In this document: one piece after another, positions 52,972 through 63,021 of the stretch
How the letters are laid out: each line of letters opens with the position of its first letter
Numbering within the stretch: position 1 is the first letter of the stretch
Assembly (NCBI GenBank): GCA_964537685.1
Contig: CAZICM010000032.1
Span: 47,470 to 111,469 of the forward strand
Source of the DNA: CAZICM01 sp964537685
GTDB lineage: Bacteria; Myxococcota_A; Polyangia; Polyangiales; Polyangiaceae
Direction: 5' to 3'
DNA: 64,000 nucleotides
Notes under the pieces: model-generated
The model's database searches: none
Told to the model about the DNA's origin: nothing
What the model saw: only the letters and a program-made list of their open reading frames with translations
Program-made: the position numbers and the translations under genes

Positions 52972-53814
52972 ATGTCCGACGAACAACAAAGCGCACCGCC
53001 TTCACTGCCCGGCCGGCCGGGTTCACGCGATCAGCGAAGCGTGCGCAACTATCTCATCGATCGCCGCTTCCAATTAAAATACACAGCGCTGCTGGTTGGC
53101 ATTGCGGCGCTGCTCTCAGGCGCTCTCGGACTGGTCTTGTGGAACACGAGCGGCCAGGTGATCGAGCAGAGCCGCAGTGCTGTGGCGCAAGGCAAGCTTA
53201 CCGTTCAGAAAGGGCAGGAGACGGTTAAGCGCGGCCAGCAAGTGATCGAGCTAAGCCAGAACCTAAGCACGGCTGTCCGAATGGATGTCGAGCGGCAGGG
53301 CAATCCCGATCTGGTGAAGGCGTTTGAGGAAGATACAGCGGACGAGGAACGCAAACGGAAAGAGGAGCAGAAGCGCCTCGAGGAAGAGGCCATTCAGCTT
53401 AAGAGCTGGGCTGCTGAACTTGAAAAGCAGGCGATAGCGGTTGAAGAAAAGCAGCGCTCTATCGGGCTTGGCCTTCTGGTCGTGCTTTCCCTGCTGGTTC
53501 TTGGCGTGGGGCTCGCAGGAATTGTGTTCACCCACAAAGTGGCGGGGCCGATTCACAAAATGAAAAGGCTGCTGCGCCAGATTGGTGAAGGGAAGCTAAT
53601 CATGCACGAGCGCCTTCGCCGCGGTGACGAACTGCACGATTTTTTTGCTGCCTTTGAATCGATGGTGAACGGCCTGCGCAAGCGCAAGGAGGGCGAAGTG
53701 AATGCCTTGGGTGAAGCTCTTGAGAAGCTCGAGAGCACCTCGCCGGACACGCAGGCTCAGGGTGTTGAGCTCCTAAAGAAACTCCGCACCGAAATGAAGA
53801 GTCACGTCGAATAA
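52972..53814 (+). CDS. Two-helix membrane protein with HAMP domain
   Basis: 280 residues from the ATG at 52972. Helix 1 about 35-58, an extracytoplasmic coiled-coil segment (about 60-160; Lys/Glu/Gln-rich), helix 2 about 162-185, then a HAMP-like linker (VAGPIHKMKRLLRQIGEGKL) and a helical tail ending at 280. There is no kinase, cyclase or chemoreceptor output domain, which is odd for a HAMP protein. It could be a coupling or decoy sensor. Converges on the YraN gene. Confidence 0.75.
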   Translation: MSDEQQSAPPSLPGRPGSRDQRSVRNYLIDRRFQLKYTALLVGIAALLSGALGLVLWNTSGQVIEQSRSAVAQGKLTVQKGQETVKRGQQVIELSQNLSTAVRMDVERQGNPDLVKAFEEDTADEERKRKEEQKRLEEEAIQLKSWAAELEKQAIAVEEKQRSIGLGLLVVLSLLVLGVGLAGIVFTHKVAGPIHKMKRLLRQIGEGKLIMHERLRRGDELHDFFAAFESMVNGLRKRKEGEVNALGEALEKLESTSPDTQAQGVELLKKLRTEMKSHVE

Positions 53815-53861
53815 CGAGAGCTCTCCCTCGATCGGCCGGCCAAGCGAGCGGACGCTGATGC

Positions 53862-54269
53862 CTAAAAAGCCGCTATCACGTAGTCGATCTGAATATCGCC
53901 GCCAGCCCCAAACACCACAGAAGCCGCATCGAAGCGCATCCTCTCGAGCGATGGATTTTTTGAAAACCTCGCCCTCCACAACACTTCCCCCGCTTTTCTA
54001 ACGCGCTTGCGTTTCCGCGCCGTGATGCTATCGAGCCCGCGCTGATAGGCGTTTGGGCCTCGAGTGCGCACCTCCACAATCGCGATAACTGGGCCGTCTT
54101 GCACGATCAGATCGATCTCGAGACGGCCCACACGGACATTGCGTCCAAGCAGCTTGAGACCTTGGGACTGGAGATAAGAGGCAACTGCGGCTTCCGCGGC
54201 TTTGCCACTGTCCTGGGGAGGCGCTTGGATATCCTGGTGCTGATAAAGGGTTCCGCGGACGTGCCTCAT
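53862..54269 (-). CDS. YraN/UPF0102 family nuclease-like protein
   Basis: 135 residues, in the family's range (about 120-130 in most members). Typical layout: GKAAEAAVASYLQSQGLKLL, then RVGRLEIDLIVQDGPVIAIVEVRTR and a helical tail. The Glu/Asp pair in LEIDL and VEVR correspond to the PD-(D/E)XK-type core, with Arg in place of Lys. Biological role is unsettled; DNA processing is suspected. The ATG at 54269 is the first good start. Confidence 0.85.
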   Translation of the reverse strand: MRHVRGTLYQHQDIQAPPQDSGKAAEAAVASYLQSQGLKLLGRNVRVGRLEIDLIVQDGPVIAIVEVRTRGPNAYQRGLDSITARKRKRVRKAGEVLWRARFSKNPSLERMRFDAASVVFGAGGDIQIDYVIAAF

Positions 54270-54412
54270 TCGCCTTGCAATACGACGTTATTGCCCGGCG
54301 CGCCGCGTGTATTGAGATGATGGGCCACAAAAATCATCGGGCACCGCAACATGCCGTCCCGGTGCCCTCTGAAAAATAACTGCAACGAATAGCGAACGCT
54401 GCAAACAACAGG

Positions 54413-55288
54413 CTACAGGCCGATGCCCTTGCACTGCTGCGAATTGAAGTAACCGCTCACCTGCCCGCACTCCTGCTCGCTCTTGAATTCGGATTCAAGC
54501 TTGATGCAGTACTTGCCGGTGATTTGCTTATCGCCCAAGCCGACATTCTTGCGGATTTCCTTGCATTCAAAGCCGCTCGGGCATTCGCAGAAGTTGAAGT
54601 TTTCATCTTCGGGCTCGCCTTCGGCGACACCGCAGCGGCACGAGCAGTAAACGGCTTTTTCCGCATCGCGCTTCGAATCGTTGTTGCACTGCCCGCATAC
54701 GGGAGCCGCTACAGGCGTATCCGTGCCCGGAACGCAGCAGGCTTTGTTCGCGTTGTCGTCTGGGCTTCCATCGCCGATTTGGCAGTTGCCAGGTGTGTGG
54801 CAAACGTACGACTTGCATTCCTTGGCGGTTGCATCGCAGAACGAACCAGCCGGACAATTCGCGGTCTGCGTACATCCGCACTGTCTCCGCTCGGGGATGC
54901 ACGCGCCGCCCAGTCCGGCGCACGCGGCCGCGCCGCCGTCTGCGGCATCGGGATCGCAGTCGGTCGTAAATGTGCCGGCCTCGATGCACTTGGCGCCGTT
55001 GCATTCGGAGCCGTTGTTAGCCGGGTTGCAGGGTGTGGGGGGAGCTTGGCCAAGCGGGCAGCTCACACGCCCTTGAAAGTGATTCACCAGGCAGATGCGT
55101 GTCTGGCACTGAAAAGAACGCGATTCAATATTCTCTTCCGTTACCTTAAAGCCTGCGAATTGAGGGTTGTATTCGTCCTCAGGGATACACGGATCCCCAA
55201 CGCCGCCGCTTTGACATGCGATCGGGAGGATTCCTACAGCGACGACGCTGATGAGGCCAAGCAGGCCGGTCACGATCGAACGAGTCAT
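54413..55288 (-). CDS. Cys-rich lipoprotein
   Basis: 291 residues from the ATG at 55288, with AAGGAG nine bases upstream. Signal peptide ends LPIAC. The mature protein has over 25 cysteines in patterns such as CxxxGxC, with CQTRICLVNHFQGRVSCPLG and CGCTQTANCPAGSFCDATAKEC. No CXXCH site, so no haem. Typical of secreted disulfide-rich proteins of this phylum; no function assigned. Convergent with the YraN gene? No: same strand, 144 bases upstream of it. Confidence 0.72.
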   Translation of the reverse strand: MTRSIVTGLLGLISVVAVGILPIACQSGGVGDPCIPEDEYNPQFAGFKVTEENIESRSFQCQTRICLVNHFQGRVSCPLGQAPPTPCNPANNGSECNGAKCIEAGTFTTDCDPDAADGGAAACAGLGGACIPERRQCGCTQTANCPAGSFCDATAKECKSYVCHTPGNCQIGDGSPDDNANKACCVPGTDTPVAAPVCGQCNNDSKRDAEKAVYCSCRCGVAEGEPEDENFNFCECPSGFECKEIRKNVGLGDKQITGKYCIKLESEFKSEQECGQVSGYFNSQQCKGIGL

Positions 55289-55886
55289 TCGAACATGCTC
55301 CTTCAACGGGAAACCCCACCCAGGCTAAGCACAGGGCAGGCATGCGGGACGCAAAAACGCCCTTCAACATTGCAACCATGCAATCTTGAAGAGTTTCGGG
55401 CAGTAACAGTCTAGGGACGCTAATCGATACGCCTCTAGTGCGTCAACAGTCGGCGCGTGTTTATTTGGATTTTATTTTTGGCGGTGAACACTTGCGGGCT
55501 TTGCTGAGCCGAATGGGACTTGGTGAGCTGAACAAAAGATAAGGATTTTGTCCCTTCGGCCCAAGACTTCGAATGGTTTGCGTGTCCTCGCTTCGGCGAA
55601 TCTCGATCTCGCTCCATCTCGGTCGGGGGTGCGCAAAAGCCTTGAATCGCCGCTTGACAAGCAAAGTGCCGCGTCATTACCATCCCGACTCACGCGTAAG
55701 TATCCGTTGATTCTCATTGATGTTTTTGGTTTTGGCCCAGGATTCAGCTCAAAAATCGATAAAAGTCGGCGAGGATGCGCAGCCAAATCACCATTCATTC
55801 ATCAATGGGTTCGTTTTGATTGGATTAGAGAATGAAGCTCGGATGTGGGCGTAGGGGAGCTACGTCGCCGAAAGCGAGGAACAACG
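55289..55886. other. 598-base intergenic stretch upstream of the TPR genes
   Basis: No coding frame here is supported; the open frames are short and without family pattern. It must contain divergent promoters for the Cys-rich lipoprotein and for the gene at 55887. A TTGACA box at 55654 is present but has no matching -10 at 17 bases. AT-richer than its flanks around 55440-55500. Confidence 0.35.
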
Positions 55887-57605
55887 ATGCGAAATAGGCT
55901 TCTGGCCGGTGTTTGCCTTCTAGCGTCTTCCATTCTTCTGGCACCTGCGGCGGCAAATGCCCAGGGTAAGAAGGCTGCTGCCGCTGCGGCAGCCCCCAAC
56001 AAGAAAGACGCGGCAAAGGAAGCGCCGCGGGAAATTCAGCTCGATGAGCCCGAAGAGGCCGGGCCTGTGACAGCGGGTCAGATGACCGAAGAAGCTGCGC
56101 AGGGAAAGCGTTTGTTTGATGCGGAGCGCTGGAGCGAGGCCGCCTTGGTGCTCAAGCGCGTCGTTGATGGCGAAACCGGCGACGATGAAGGCAACAAGCA
56201 GATCGCGCAGTATCACCTGGCGATCGCGCTGTATCGCTTGCAGTTTTATCAGGCGAGCTACGCCATCTTTTCGGAGGTCGCCGACAAGAAGAACCATCTC
56301 AAGTTCAATGAGACGCTGCTGTGGCTATCGAAGCTCGCGACGCAGCTTCCTGAGCCTGCGGACATCATCGAGCGCGTTGGTAAATACAAGGGCGAGCAGA
56401 TTGCCCGCTTCAACAATCCCCAGCAGCGCGATCTGTTCTGGCAGCTCAACTATTTGCTCGGCCGCTACAAGTACAGAAACCGCAACTATGAAGAGGCCAT
56501 CGCGCTCTTTGGCAATGTCGACACGAAGAGCAAGTACTACGTCCAAAGCCAATTCTTCTCGGGCATCTCGTTCGTGCAGATGCGCAAGTCCGTGCCCGCA
56601 GTGAAAGCCTTCCAGCAGATTGTCACAGCGCTCGATGAAGGCGTTGAAGGCGTGGACGACGAAGCCCGCATGCGCGACCTGGCCTTCTTGTCGATGGCGC
56701 GCACTTACTACTCAGCTTCGGTCCGCCTGGACGACAACAACGTTCCGAAGATCGACGCAAACAAACTGAGTGCCGCGGTCAAGTACTGGAACCGCGTGGA
56801 CGTGGGCAGCGAATACTGGCTCGACGCGCTCTTCGAGCAGTCCTGGGCCTACTTCATGGCCGGCGACTACCCGCACGCCCTCGGCAACATTCACACGATT
56901 GAGTCGCCCTACTTCCCCAACGCTTTCTATCCGGAAGCCGACATTCTCAAAGCCGTTATCTCGTTCACCATCTGCCAATACGAAGATGCAACGACGATCG
57001 TTGCGAGAATGAAGAAGCGCTACGAGCCCATCAAAAAAGAGCTCGAGGCGATCTTGAACCGCTTCAAGGGCGAGGGCAGCGAAGAGCAGTTCTTCAAGTT
57101 CTTGAAAGACGTCCGCGAGGGCAAAGCGAACCTCTCGGCAACGGTTCGCCCGATTGTCGAGAACGCCCTGTCCGATCGCCAGTTGCTCCGCAACCTCGAG
57201 TATGTGCGCGTGCTCGACGAAGAAGAGGCCCGCTACAAGAAGGCGCCTGCCAGCTTCCGCAATTCGCCCGTTGGCAACGACGTAACCGACGCGCTTGGCC
57301 TTGCGCGCGACCTGGCCATCCGCAATGCCGGCACGCTCGCCAAAGATCGCTATCAACGTTACCTGGACGAGCTCAACGAGCACTTGCGCGACGCTTCCAA
57401 AATCCTGATCGACATCACGGCGGCAGAACGCAACAAACTCGACCAACAGATCGTCAGCGGTCAGTTGTCAAAGGAGGACGCACAGACCTACGGCCGCGTC
57501 GATCCGGATGAGGAGCATGTTTTGTGGCCCTTCAATGGGGAATACTGGCGTGATGAGCTCGGCTTTTATCGTCAGGTCGTCGTGTCAAAGTGCGGTGGGA
57601 AATAA
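55887..57605 (+). CDS. Exported TPR-type protein, GltC-like candidate
   Basis: 572 residues from the ATG at 55887, preceded by GAGGA six bases away. Signal peptide ends AAANAQ (about 26). A short Ala/Lys linker then PREIQLDEP (47-55). The rest consists of helical repeats (GKRLFDAERWSEAALVLKR; YHLAIALYRLQFYQASYAIF; LLGRYKYRNRNYEEAIALF; EQSWAYFMAGDYPHALGNI) characteristic of TPR folds, and ends with EEHVLWPFNGEYWRDELGFY. No enzyme motif. Likely a periplasmic scaffold. It precedes two further TPR genes, in the order seen for gliding genes. Confidence 0.75.
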   Translation: MRNRLLAGVCLLASSILLAPAAANAQGKKAAAAAAAPNKKDAAKEAPREIQLDEPEEAGPVTAGQMTEEAAQGKRLFDAERWSEAALVLKRVVDGETGDDEGNKQIAQYHLAIALYRLQFYQASYAIFSEVADKKNHLKFNETLLWLSKLATQLPEPADIIERVGKYKGEQIARFNNPQQRDLFWQLNYLLGRYKYRNRNYEEAIALFGNVDTKSKYYVQSQFFSGISFVQMRKSVPAVKAFQQIVTALDEGVEGVDDEARMRDLAFLSMARTYYSASVRLDDNNVPKIDANKLSAAVKYWNRVDVGSEYWLDALFEQSWAYFMAGDYPHALGNIHTIESPYFPNAFYPEADILKAVISFTICQYEDATTIVARMKKRYEPIKKELEAILNRFKGEGSEEQFFKFLKDVREGKANLSATVRPIVENALSDRQLLRNLEYVRVLDEEEARYKKAPASFRNSPVGNDVTDALGLARDLAIRNAGTLAKDRYQRYLDELNEHLRDASKILIDITAAERNKLDQQIVSGQLSKEDAQTYGRVDPDEEHVLWPFNGEYWRDELGFYRQVVVSKCGGK

Positions 57606-57682
57606 CAATACAATTGGTGGGTATTCTTTGAATGCCTAAGGAAGCGGATCTTCCTCCAAGGATTTCACCAAAAGGGACGGAA

Positions 57683-60600
57683 ATGGAGATGAAGCAGTCG
57701 AAGGTGAGAGTGCTGCGTGCGCTCCGTGGGGCTGTCGCGGGTGCAGTTGCAATAACTGCGGCTGCGGTCGCGGCGAGCCCTGCGTCGGCGGCCGACGTAT
57801 GCATAAGTCAGCAAGCGAAAGATGCGCTCGCGACATGTCCCGGCGGAAAGCTCTCAACCAGCTCGGGCAAAAAGCCCCAGGTTAGCTTTAAGTCGGCGCC
57901 TCAAAGCGTGCAGTTAAAGAAGCGCGGGGATCAAACCAAACCAGTTAATCCTTCCGCTTCGATGAATGCCGCGCAGCGCGACGAGCGCCGGAATCGTCTT
58001 GCGGCGCGGTCGAGGCAACTTTTGGTGACGGAGATTCAGGGTTTGGAAAGCCTGTTTGCCTCCACGCCGAAGAACGCGCCTGACCGCCCCAAGCTGATGC
58101 GGCGCTTGGCTGAAGGCTATGTTGAGCTTGAATCTGCGGCATTCCGTGACAAGACGGAAGGTCAGATCAAGGTTGACGAAGCGAAGCGCAAGAGCCCGGG
58201 TCAGGTAGCCAACCTTCAAGCGGAAGTTGGCAAGGCGGACAAGATTCTGGTCGCGGCGCGCCAAGCGGCGATTAAGTACTACACGATGCTGAAGAATCAG
58301 TATCCGAAGTGGTGCCAGTCGACCAACGCGCAAGATCCGACGAAGAGCACGGGCTGCACGGACGAGGTTTTGTATTACCTCGCTTATGAATACGAGCAGG
58401 CGAGCAAGCTGGACGACGCCCGCAAGGTCTATCTGGAGCTGATTCAGAATTGGCCTCAGTCTAAGTTTATTCCGAATGCATATCTGGCCTTCGGAGAACT
58501 GTTCTTTAACGAGGCCCAGGGCGATCCATCGAAGTGGGCTTTTGCGGAGCAGTCCTACAGCGAAGTTGTCAAGTATCCGCCGCCTGAGAACAAGGTATGG
58601 GGGTACGCGCATTACAAGCTTGGATACGTTCATTGGAACAAGGGCGATTTTGCGCGAGCCATTAGCGAATTCAAGAAGACGATTGAATACAGCAATCAGT
58701 ATGCATCGCTGCCGAACGCGAAGGAACTTGGTAACTCTGCGCGGCGCGATATCGTACCTGTCTATGCTCTCGCTGGTGATCCGAAGCGCGCCTACGACTT
58801 CTTCAAGCCATTGAGCGGCGATAGCGGAGTCAATAACGAGAAGACGTTCAAGATGATGGATGATCTTGGACAGAACTATCTCGATACTGGCCACTACCGT
58901 GAAGGCATTGAGCTGTACCAAGACTTGATGGGCCGCGATAAAGGCCCGAAGTGGTGCGTATATCAGGCGCATATTGCGGAAGCGACGCTTGCAATGAAGT
59001 CTGGCAACAAGGACCAGATTCTCAGCGAGCTAAGCAGAATGCTCGAAGTCCATAACAAGTTTATTGGCGAGGGGCATACTGAAGACGACAAGCTAAAGTG
59101 CGCCAACTTAACGGCGGGATTGCTCACTGAGACGGCGATGTCGTGGCACTTGGAAGCTGTAGGCTCCGGCGGCGTTCGCGGCACAGGCGACAAGAAAACC
59201 ATGACATTGGCGTCGCAGCTTTATCAAAAAGTTGTGAACACCTTTAAGCAAGAGCAATTCGCCAAGTTTGAATTCCCGCGCATCATTAAAGAAGATTGGC
59301 CGAACATCTTTAAGATTAAGTATGCGATGGCCGATTTGATGTACTTTAATAAGGATTGGGCGAACTGCGGACCTGCCTTTGATTCCGTCGTTGCCGAGGA
59401 CCCGAATGGCCCGCAGGCTCCTGAAGCTGCCTATGCTGCGGTGCTCTGTTATCAGAATATCTATTCCGAACTCCATAAAGATGGCTCGGACAAGAAGGGC
59501 GGCGGCAATCTTCCTTCAGGCCAAAGCGATAAGAAGAAGGACAAGAAGGCTGCCGACAAGGCCAAATTTGCCCCGAAGGATTTCACGGACAGCCAAAAGG
59601 GCATGATCACGGCCTTTAACCGATACATCTGCTATATCAAGCCAAATCCGAGCGATAAGGAAGCGGTAGAGCAGTATGTTGAAGTGAAGTATGCCCGCGG
59701 CCGTACTTATTTCGAGGCGCAGCATTGGGATGAGGCAGCGCTTGCCTTCCGCGAAGTTGCAATGGAGCACGCGGATAAAGATGTTGGTATCTATGCCACA
59801 CAGCTTTATCTTGAAGCGTTAAATATCCTGGGGTCCAGCATCGAACCGTCGCGGCCTTCCTGTTATGATGATATGGCTAACGACGTTCCGAAGTTCATTG
59901 ACCTCTATTGCAAGGGTGGCAAAGAGAAAGACAATGCCGAGCAATGCGGCATTCTCTTCCGTATTCAGCGCGATATCGAGCGCTTGAGGGCGGAGGAGCT
60001 CGTAAAAGCGGCGGACAGGCCGAATAACCCTGATTCGCTGAAGCAGTACGAGAAGGCCGCTCTTGCGTATATGGATCTATGGAAGAAGTACGGCGAGGCG
60101 CCTTGCCGTGAAAAGCAAGCCGCATGTGCGCGCAACGAAGAGATTTTGTACAACGCCGCGCGTGCATTCCAGGCAGCCCGCTTGATCGCCAAATCGATTA
60201 CGGTTCGCCGTATCCTGATTGATCCTCAATACAATCTGGATAAGACTGAGCCGGCCCGCAAAGCGGTCTACGAGATCGGCGGTAACTATCAAGCTATCGC
60301 GGTGTACGAAGAGGCGGCGAACTGGTACGAGCGTTTTGCCCGCGAGAACAAGGATATGGAGAAGGCCCCCGAGGCGCTCCAGGATGCTGTTGTTCTTCGC
60401 CTTGGTTTGGGCCAAGAGGACCAAGCTATCAAGGACGCGGAGCTATTTAACAAAAACTTCGGAAGCAAGTTTGCTCAGCAGACCGCGCAGATTGCATTTG
60501 CGATTGGAGCTCACTATAGCGAGAAAGAAGATTGGGATAACGCGCGCCGGCGCCTGTCGTCCGCCATTAGCCTGATCGATCGCAATGCGACTCCAGACAT

Positions 60601-61534
60601 TCAAATTCAGGCCCACGCACTGCTTGGCCGCGTTTTCACCAAGATCAACAACCCGAGCAGCGCGACACCGGAATACAATAAAGTGCGCGGTATGTGGAAG
60701 GATGGCAGCGCGTTAAAGAAACTCGATGCATTGGGCGGCGACGATAATGAGAAGTTCCGCCGCTTGGCTAAAGTGTTAACGGCTGTCGGCGAGGCGCACT
60801 TCTTCTTTGCAGAGCTGAGGAAGAAGGAAGTTGATAAGATCAAATTCCCAGAATTCAAAGGCCAAGGCACGCGCGATGAAGTGCTGAAGTTCATCAATAC
60901 CAAGGTCGGGGATTGGATTAAGAAGAAGCGTCCTGCGATTGAAGAGGCTGAGAAAGAGTATTTGAAGATTCTCGATCTGCAGCCCTCACCCCCGCCGCGC
61001 TGGGTTATCGCTGCCGGTTCTCGCGTAGGCCAGATGTGGGGTAAGTTTGTTGCCGAGTTCCGCGCTGCCCCGATTCCGAAGGAATGGAAGGGAAGCGGTT
61101 TGGTTCCCGGCACCGCGGATCTTACCTATGAAGAGCTTCGCGGAACTTACTATGCCAAACTGGATGAAGCGAGCGAGCCTCAGAAGCAGCAAGCCAAGGC
61201 TGCTTACAAGAAATGCCTCGATTACTCTGTGAAGTATCAATTCTTCGATGAGTATTCACGCGCTTGCGAAGTCTGGCTTTCGAAAAACTACGGTGCTGAA
61301 TATCACCTTATCGACGAATTCCGCGGTGCGCCTTCACGCGTGAATTCTGGTTTGAGCGAGCGTCCGGTTCCGCTTGATTTGGATGGAACGCCCTATCAAG
61401 AAAAGGAGCCCGCGCCTGCTGAGCCTGCGAAGCCTGAAGAGAAATCGACGGGTGCGAAGGAAGTCGCCGGTGAGGAAAAACCTGGTCAATCGAAGGAACA
61501 ATCGGCCCTCGATAAGGCCACGAAGAAGAAGTAA
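57683..61534 (+). CDS. Very large exported TPR protein, GltD/AgmU-like
   Basis: 1283 residues from the ATG at 57683 (AAAGGGA upstream); a frame start at 57632 is also possible. Signal peptide ends ASPASA. TPR-like helical pairs run through the protein (KLGYVHWNKGDFARAISEFKK; YFEAQHWDEAALAFREVA; AIAVYEEAANWYERFARE), with a Lys-rich insert around residue 605-640. The C-terminus is Pro/Glu/Lys-rich. Length and repeat content resemble AgmU/GltD of Myxococcus (about 1200 residues), a periplasmic gliding protein. Only 11 bases separate it from the next gene. Confidence 0.78.
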   Translation: MEMKQSKVRVLRALRGAVAGAVAITAAAVAASPASAADVCISQQAKDALATCPGGKLSTSSGKKPQVSFKSAPQSVQLKKRGDQTKPVNPSASMNAAQRDERRNRLAARSRQLLVTEIQGLESLFASTPKNAPDRPKLMRRLAEGYVELESAAFRDKTEGQIKVDEAKRKSPGQVANLQAEVGKADKILVAARQAAIKYYTMLKNQYPKWCQSTNAQDPTKSTGCTDEVLYYLAYEYEQASKLDDARKVYLELIQNWPQSKFIPNAYLAFGELFFNEAQGDPSKWAFAEQSYSEVVKYPPPENKVWGYAHYKLGYVHWNKGDFARAISEFKKTIEYSNQYASLPNAKELGNSARRDIVPVYALAGDPKRAYDFFKPLSGDSGVNNEKTFKMMDDLGQNYLDTGHYREGIELYQDLMGRDKGPKWCVYQAHIAEATLAMKSGNKDQILSELSRMLEVHNKFIGEGHTEDDKLKCANLTAGLLTETAMSWHLEAVGSGGVRGTGDKKTMTLASQLYQKVVNTFKQEQFAKFEFPRIIKEDWPNIFKIKYAMADLMYFNKDWANCGPAFDSVVAEDPNGPQAPEAAYAAVLCYQNIYSELHKDGSDKKGGGNLPSGQSDKKKDKKAADKAKFAPKDFTDSQKGMITAFNRYICYIKPNPSDKEAVEQYVEVKYARGRTYFEAQHWDEAALAFREVAMEHADKDVGIYATQLYLEALNILGSSIEPSRPSCYDDMANDVPKFIDLYCKGGKEKDNAEQCGILFRIQRDIERLRAEELVKAADRPNNPDSLKQYEKAALAYMDLWKKYGEAPCREKQAACARNEEILYNAARAFQAARLIAKSITVRRILIDPQYNLDKTEPARKAVYEIGGNYQAIAVYEEAANWYERFARENKDMEKAPEALQDAVVLRLGLGQEDQAIKDAELFNKNFGSKFAQQTAQIAFAIGAHYSEKEDWDNARRRLSSAISLIDRNATPDIQIQAHALLGRVFTKINNPSSATPEYNKVRGMWKDGSALKKLDALGGDDNEKFRRLAKVLTAVGEAHFFFAELRKKEVDKIKFPEFKGQGTRDEVLKFINTKVGDWIKKKRPAIEEAEKEYLKILDLQPSPPPRWVIAAGSRVGQMWGKFVAEFRAAPIPKEWKGSGLVPGTADLTYEELRGTYYAKLDEASEPQKQQAKAAYKKCLDYSVKYQFFDEYSRACEVWLSKNYGAEYHLIDEFRGAPSRVNSGLSERPVPLDLDGTPYQEKEPAPAEPAKPEEKSTGAKEVAGEEKPGQSKEQSALDKATKKK

Positions 61535-61545
61535 GGGAGTGCAAT

Positions 61546-63021
61546 ATGAAAAGGTTCAGCGCGTATGCGAGTATTGTAGCCTTGTGTGCTATCGCGGCGA
61601 TTGGCTGCGGAGGCGGAGGCGGTACAGGACCTTCGGGCACGGTTGTTAAGGATCCGGTCACGGGCAAGCCGCTTACCGATAGCAAGGGAAATTCGATTTC
61701 CGTTGATGCGGCGAATAAGTTCAAGACGGGTCTCGAGACAATGGCCAAGCATGATAAGGCCGGCGATTGGAACGAGAGCACATGCGACGAGACAGCGAAG
61801 CTATTTCTCGATGCTGCGGATGAGCAAGGCGATAAGACATTCTCTGAGGCGATCTATAATGCAGGGTTATCCTATCAGCGCTGCAAGAAGACCGCCGAGG
61901 CGAAGAAATTGTTTCAGCAGGTTCTCGACAAGAATCCGAAGTTTCACCAGGCTCGTGTGCAAGTATCGCTATATTCATTCGTAGAATCGGGCGAGAAGAA
62001 TGTCGATGAGGCGATAAGCCAAATGCGGCAGGCTGCTATCACCGACGCCCAATTCAAGAATGTGGAAGCCTTGGTTAACCTCGCGATGTTGTATATGAAG
62101 CGGGGCAACACTGTGGCTGACAATGACGGAGCCAACGATTATCAGCGCGCAAAGAAGTATATTCAAAGCGCGCTGGCAGTCGATGACGGCTTTATGCCTG
62201 CGTTCAATCAGTTGGCGCTTTACTATTTGAACTCGGCCAAGCAGAAAGCCGGCCGCGATACAAAGAAGAAGACGGCGACGAACGCTGGCAAGGAAAAGAA
62301 GATTGACACGCAGGCGCTCGAGTTGGCGGCTCTCGTATGCTCTCAAGCGATTCGTAAGAATGCCCGCTATGCCCCGATTCATAACACGGCAGGCATGATC
62401 AACGTTGAGCTGGGAAATCTAAACGGCGCGGTTGGCTCGTTTAATACGGCTCGCACGCTTGATCCGGATTTTTACGAAGCCCAAATGAATTACGCTGCGG
62501 TTAATCTTCAATTCCGCGGGTTCGAGCAGGCTGAGCAGGCATACCGGGCGGCTGTCAAGATGAAGCCAAACGATTATGATGCGCACCTGGGTCTTGCGCT
62601 TGCGCTTCGTGGCCAAATTAACGATACCAACTTCGATAAGATGGTTGCGGACGCAAGCGCAGAGCTCGATGCCGCGAAGAAGATCGCTCCGGATCGGCCT
62701 GAGACGTATTACAACGAAGCTATCCTGACGCAGGAATATAAAGCCAAGTCAGGTGGCAAAGAAGCTGAAGGTGCGTTGAATGCGGCGAAGGTTCTATTTG
62801 GGCAGTTTATTCAGAAGGCGGGCAGTGCAACTGAGTTTGCCGATGCGGTGAAGCGCGCGAAGGAGCGTGTCACCGAGATTGATCAGATTATTGAATTCAA
62901 TCGGCAAACCGAAGCGGAGCGCAAGGCGTCCGAAGCAGAAATGAAGCAGAAGCAGGCTGAGCAGGAAGCCAAGGGCGATGAAGGCGAAGGGGGCGAAAAG
63001 AAGCCCGAAGGACAACAATAG
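61546..63021 (+). CDS. TPR lipoprotein, GltE/AglT-like
   Basis: 491 residues. Lipoprotein signal MKRFSAYASIVALCAIAAIGC, then Gly-rich linker. TPR pairs throughout (AIYNAGLSYQRCKKTAEAKK; ALVNLAMLYMKRGNTVAD; VGSFNTARTLDPDFYEAQM; AEQAYRAAVKMKPNDYDAH; PETYYNEAILTQEYKAKSG). Ends with a long Gln/Glu/Lys-rich coiled coil. Preceded by AAGGGAG. In size and type it matches AglT/GltE, the lipoprotein that follows AgmU in the Myxococcus gliding cluster. Confidence 0.78.
   Translation: MKRFSAYASIVALCAIAAIGCGGGGGTGPSGTVVKDPVTGKPLTDSKGNSISVDAANKFKTGLETMAKHDKAGDWNESTCDETAKLFLDAADEQGDKTFSEAIYNAGLSYQRCKKTAEAKKLFQQVLDKNPKFHQARVQVSLYSFVESGEKNVDEAISQMRQAAITDAQFKNVEALVNLAMLYMKRGNTVADNDGANDYQRAKKYIQSALAVDDGFMPAFNQLALYYLNSAKQKAGRDTKKKTATNAGKEKKIDTQALELAALVCSQAIRKNARYAPIHNTAGMINVELGNLNGAVGSFNTARTLDPDFYEAQMNYAAVNLQFRGFEQAEQAYRAAVKMKPNDYDAHLGLALALRGQINDTNFDKMVADASAELDAAKKIAPDRPETYYNEAILTQEYKAKSGGKEAEGALNAAKVLFGQFIQKAGSATEFADAVKRAKERVTEIDQIIEFNRQTEAERKASEAEMKQKQAEQEAKGDEGEGGEKKPEGQQ

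Noticed and set aside
55654..55682. Sigma-70 promoter (TTGACA) upstream of the TPR genes
   Set aside because: The -35-like box is perfect but the hexamer at 17 bases (TTACCA) matches the -10 consensus poorly.
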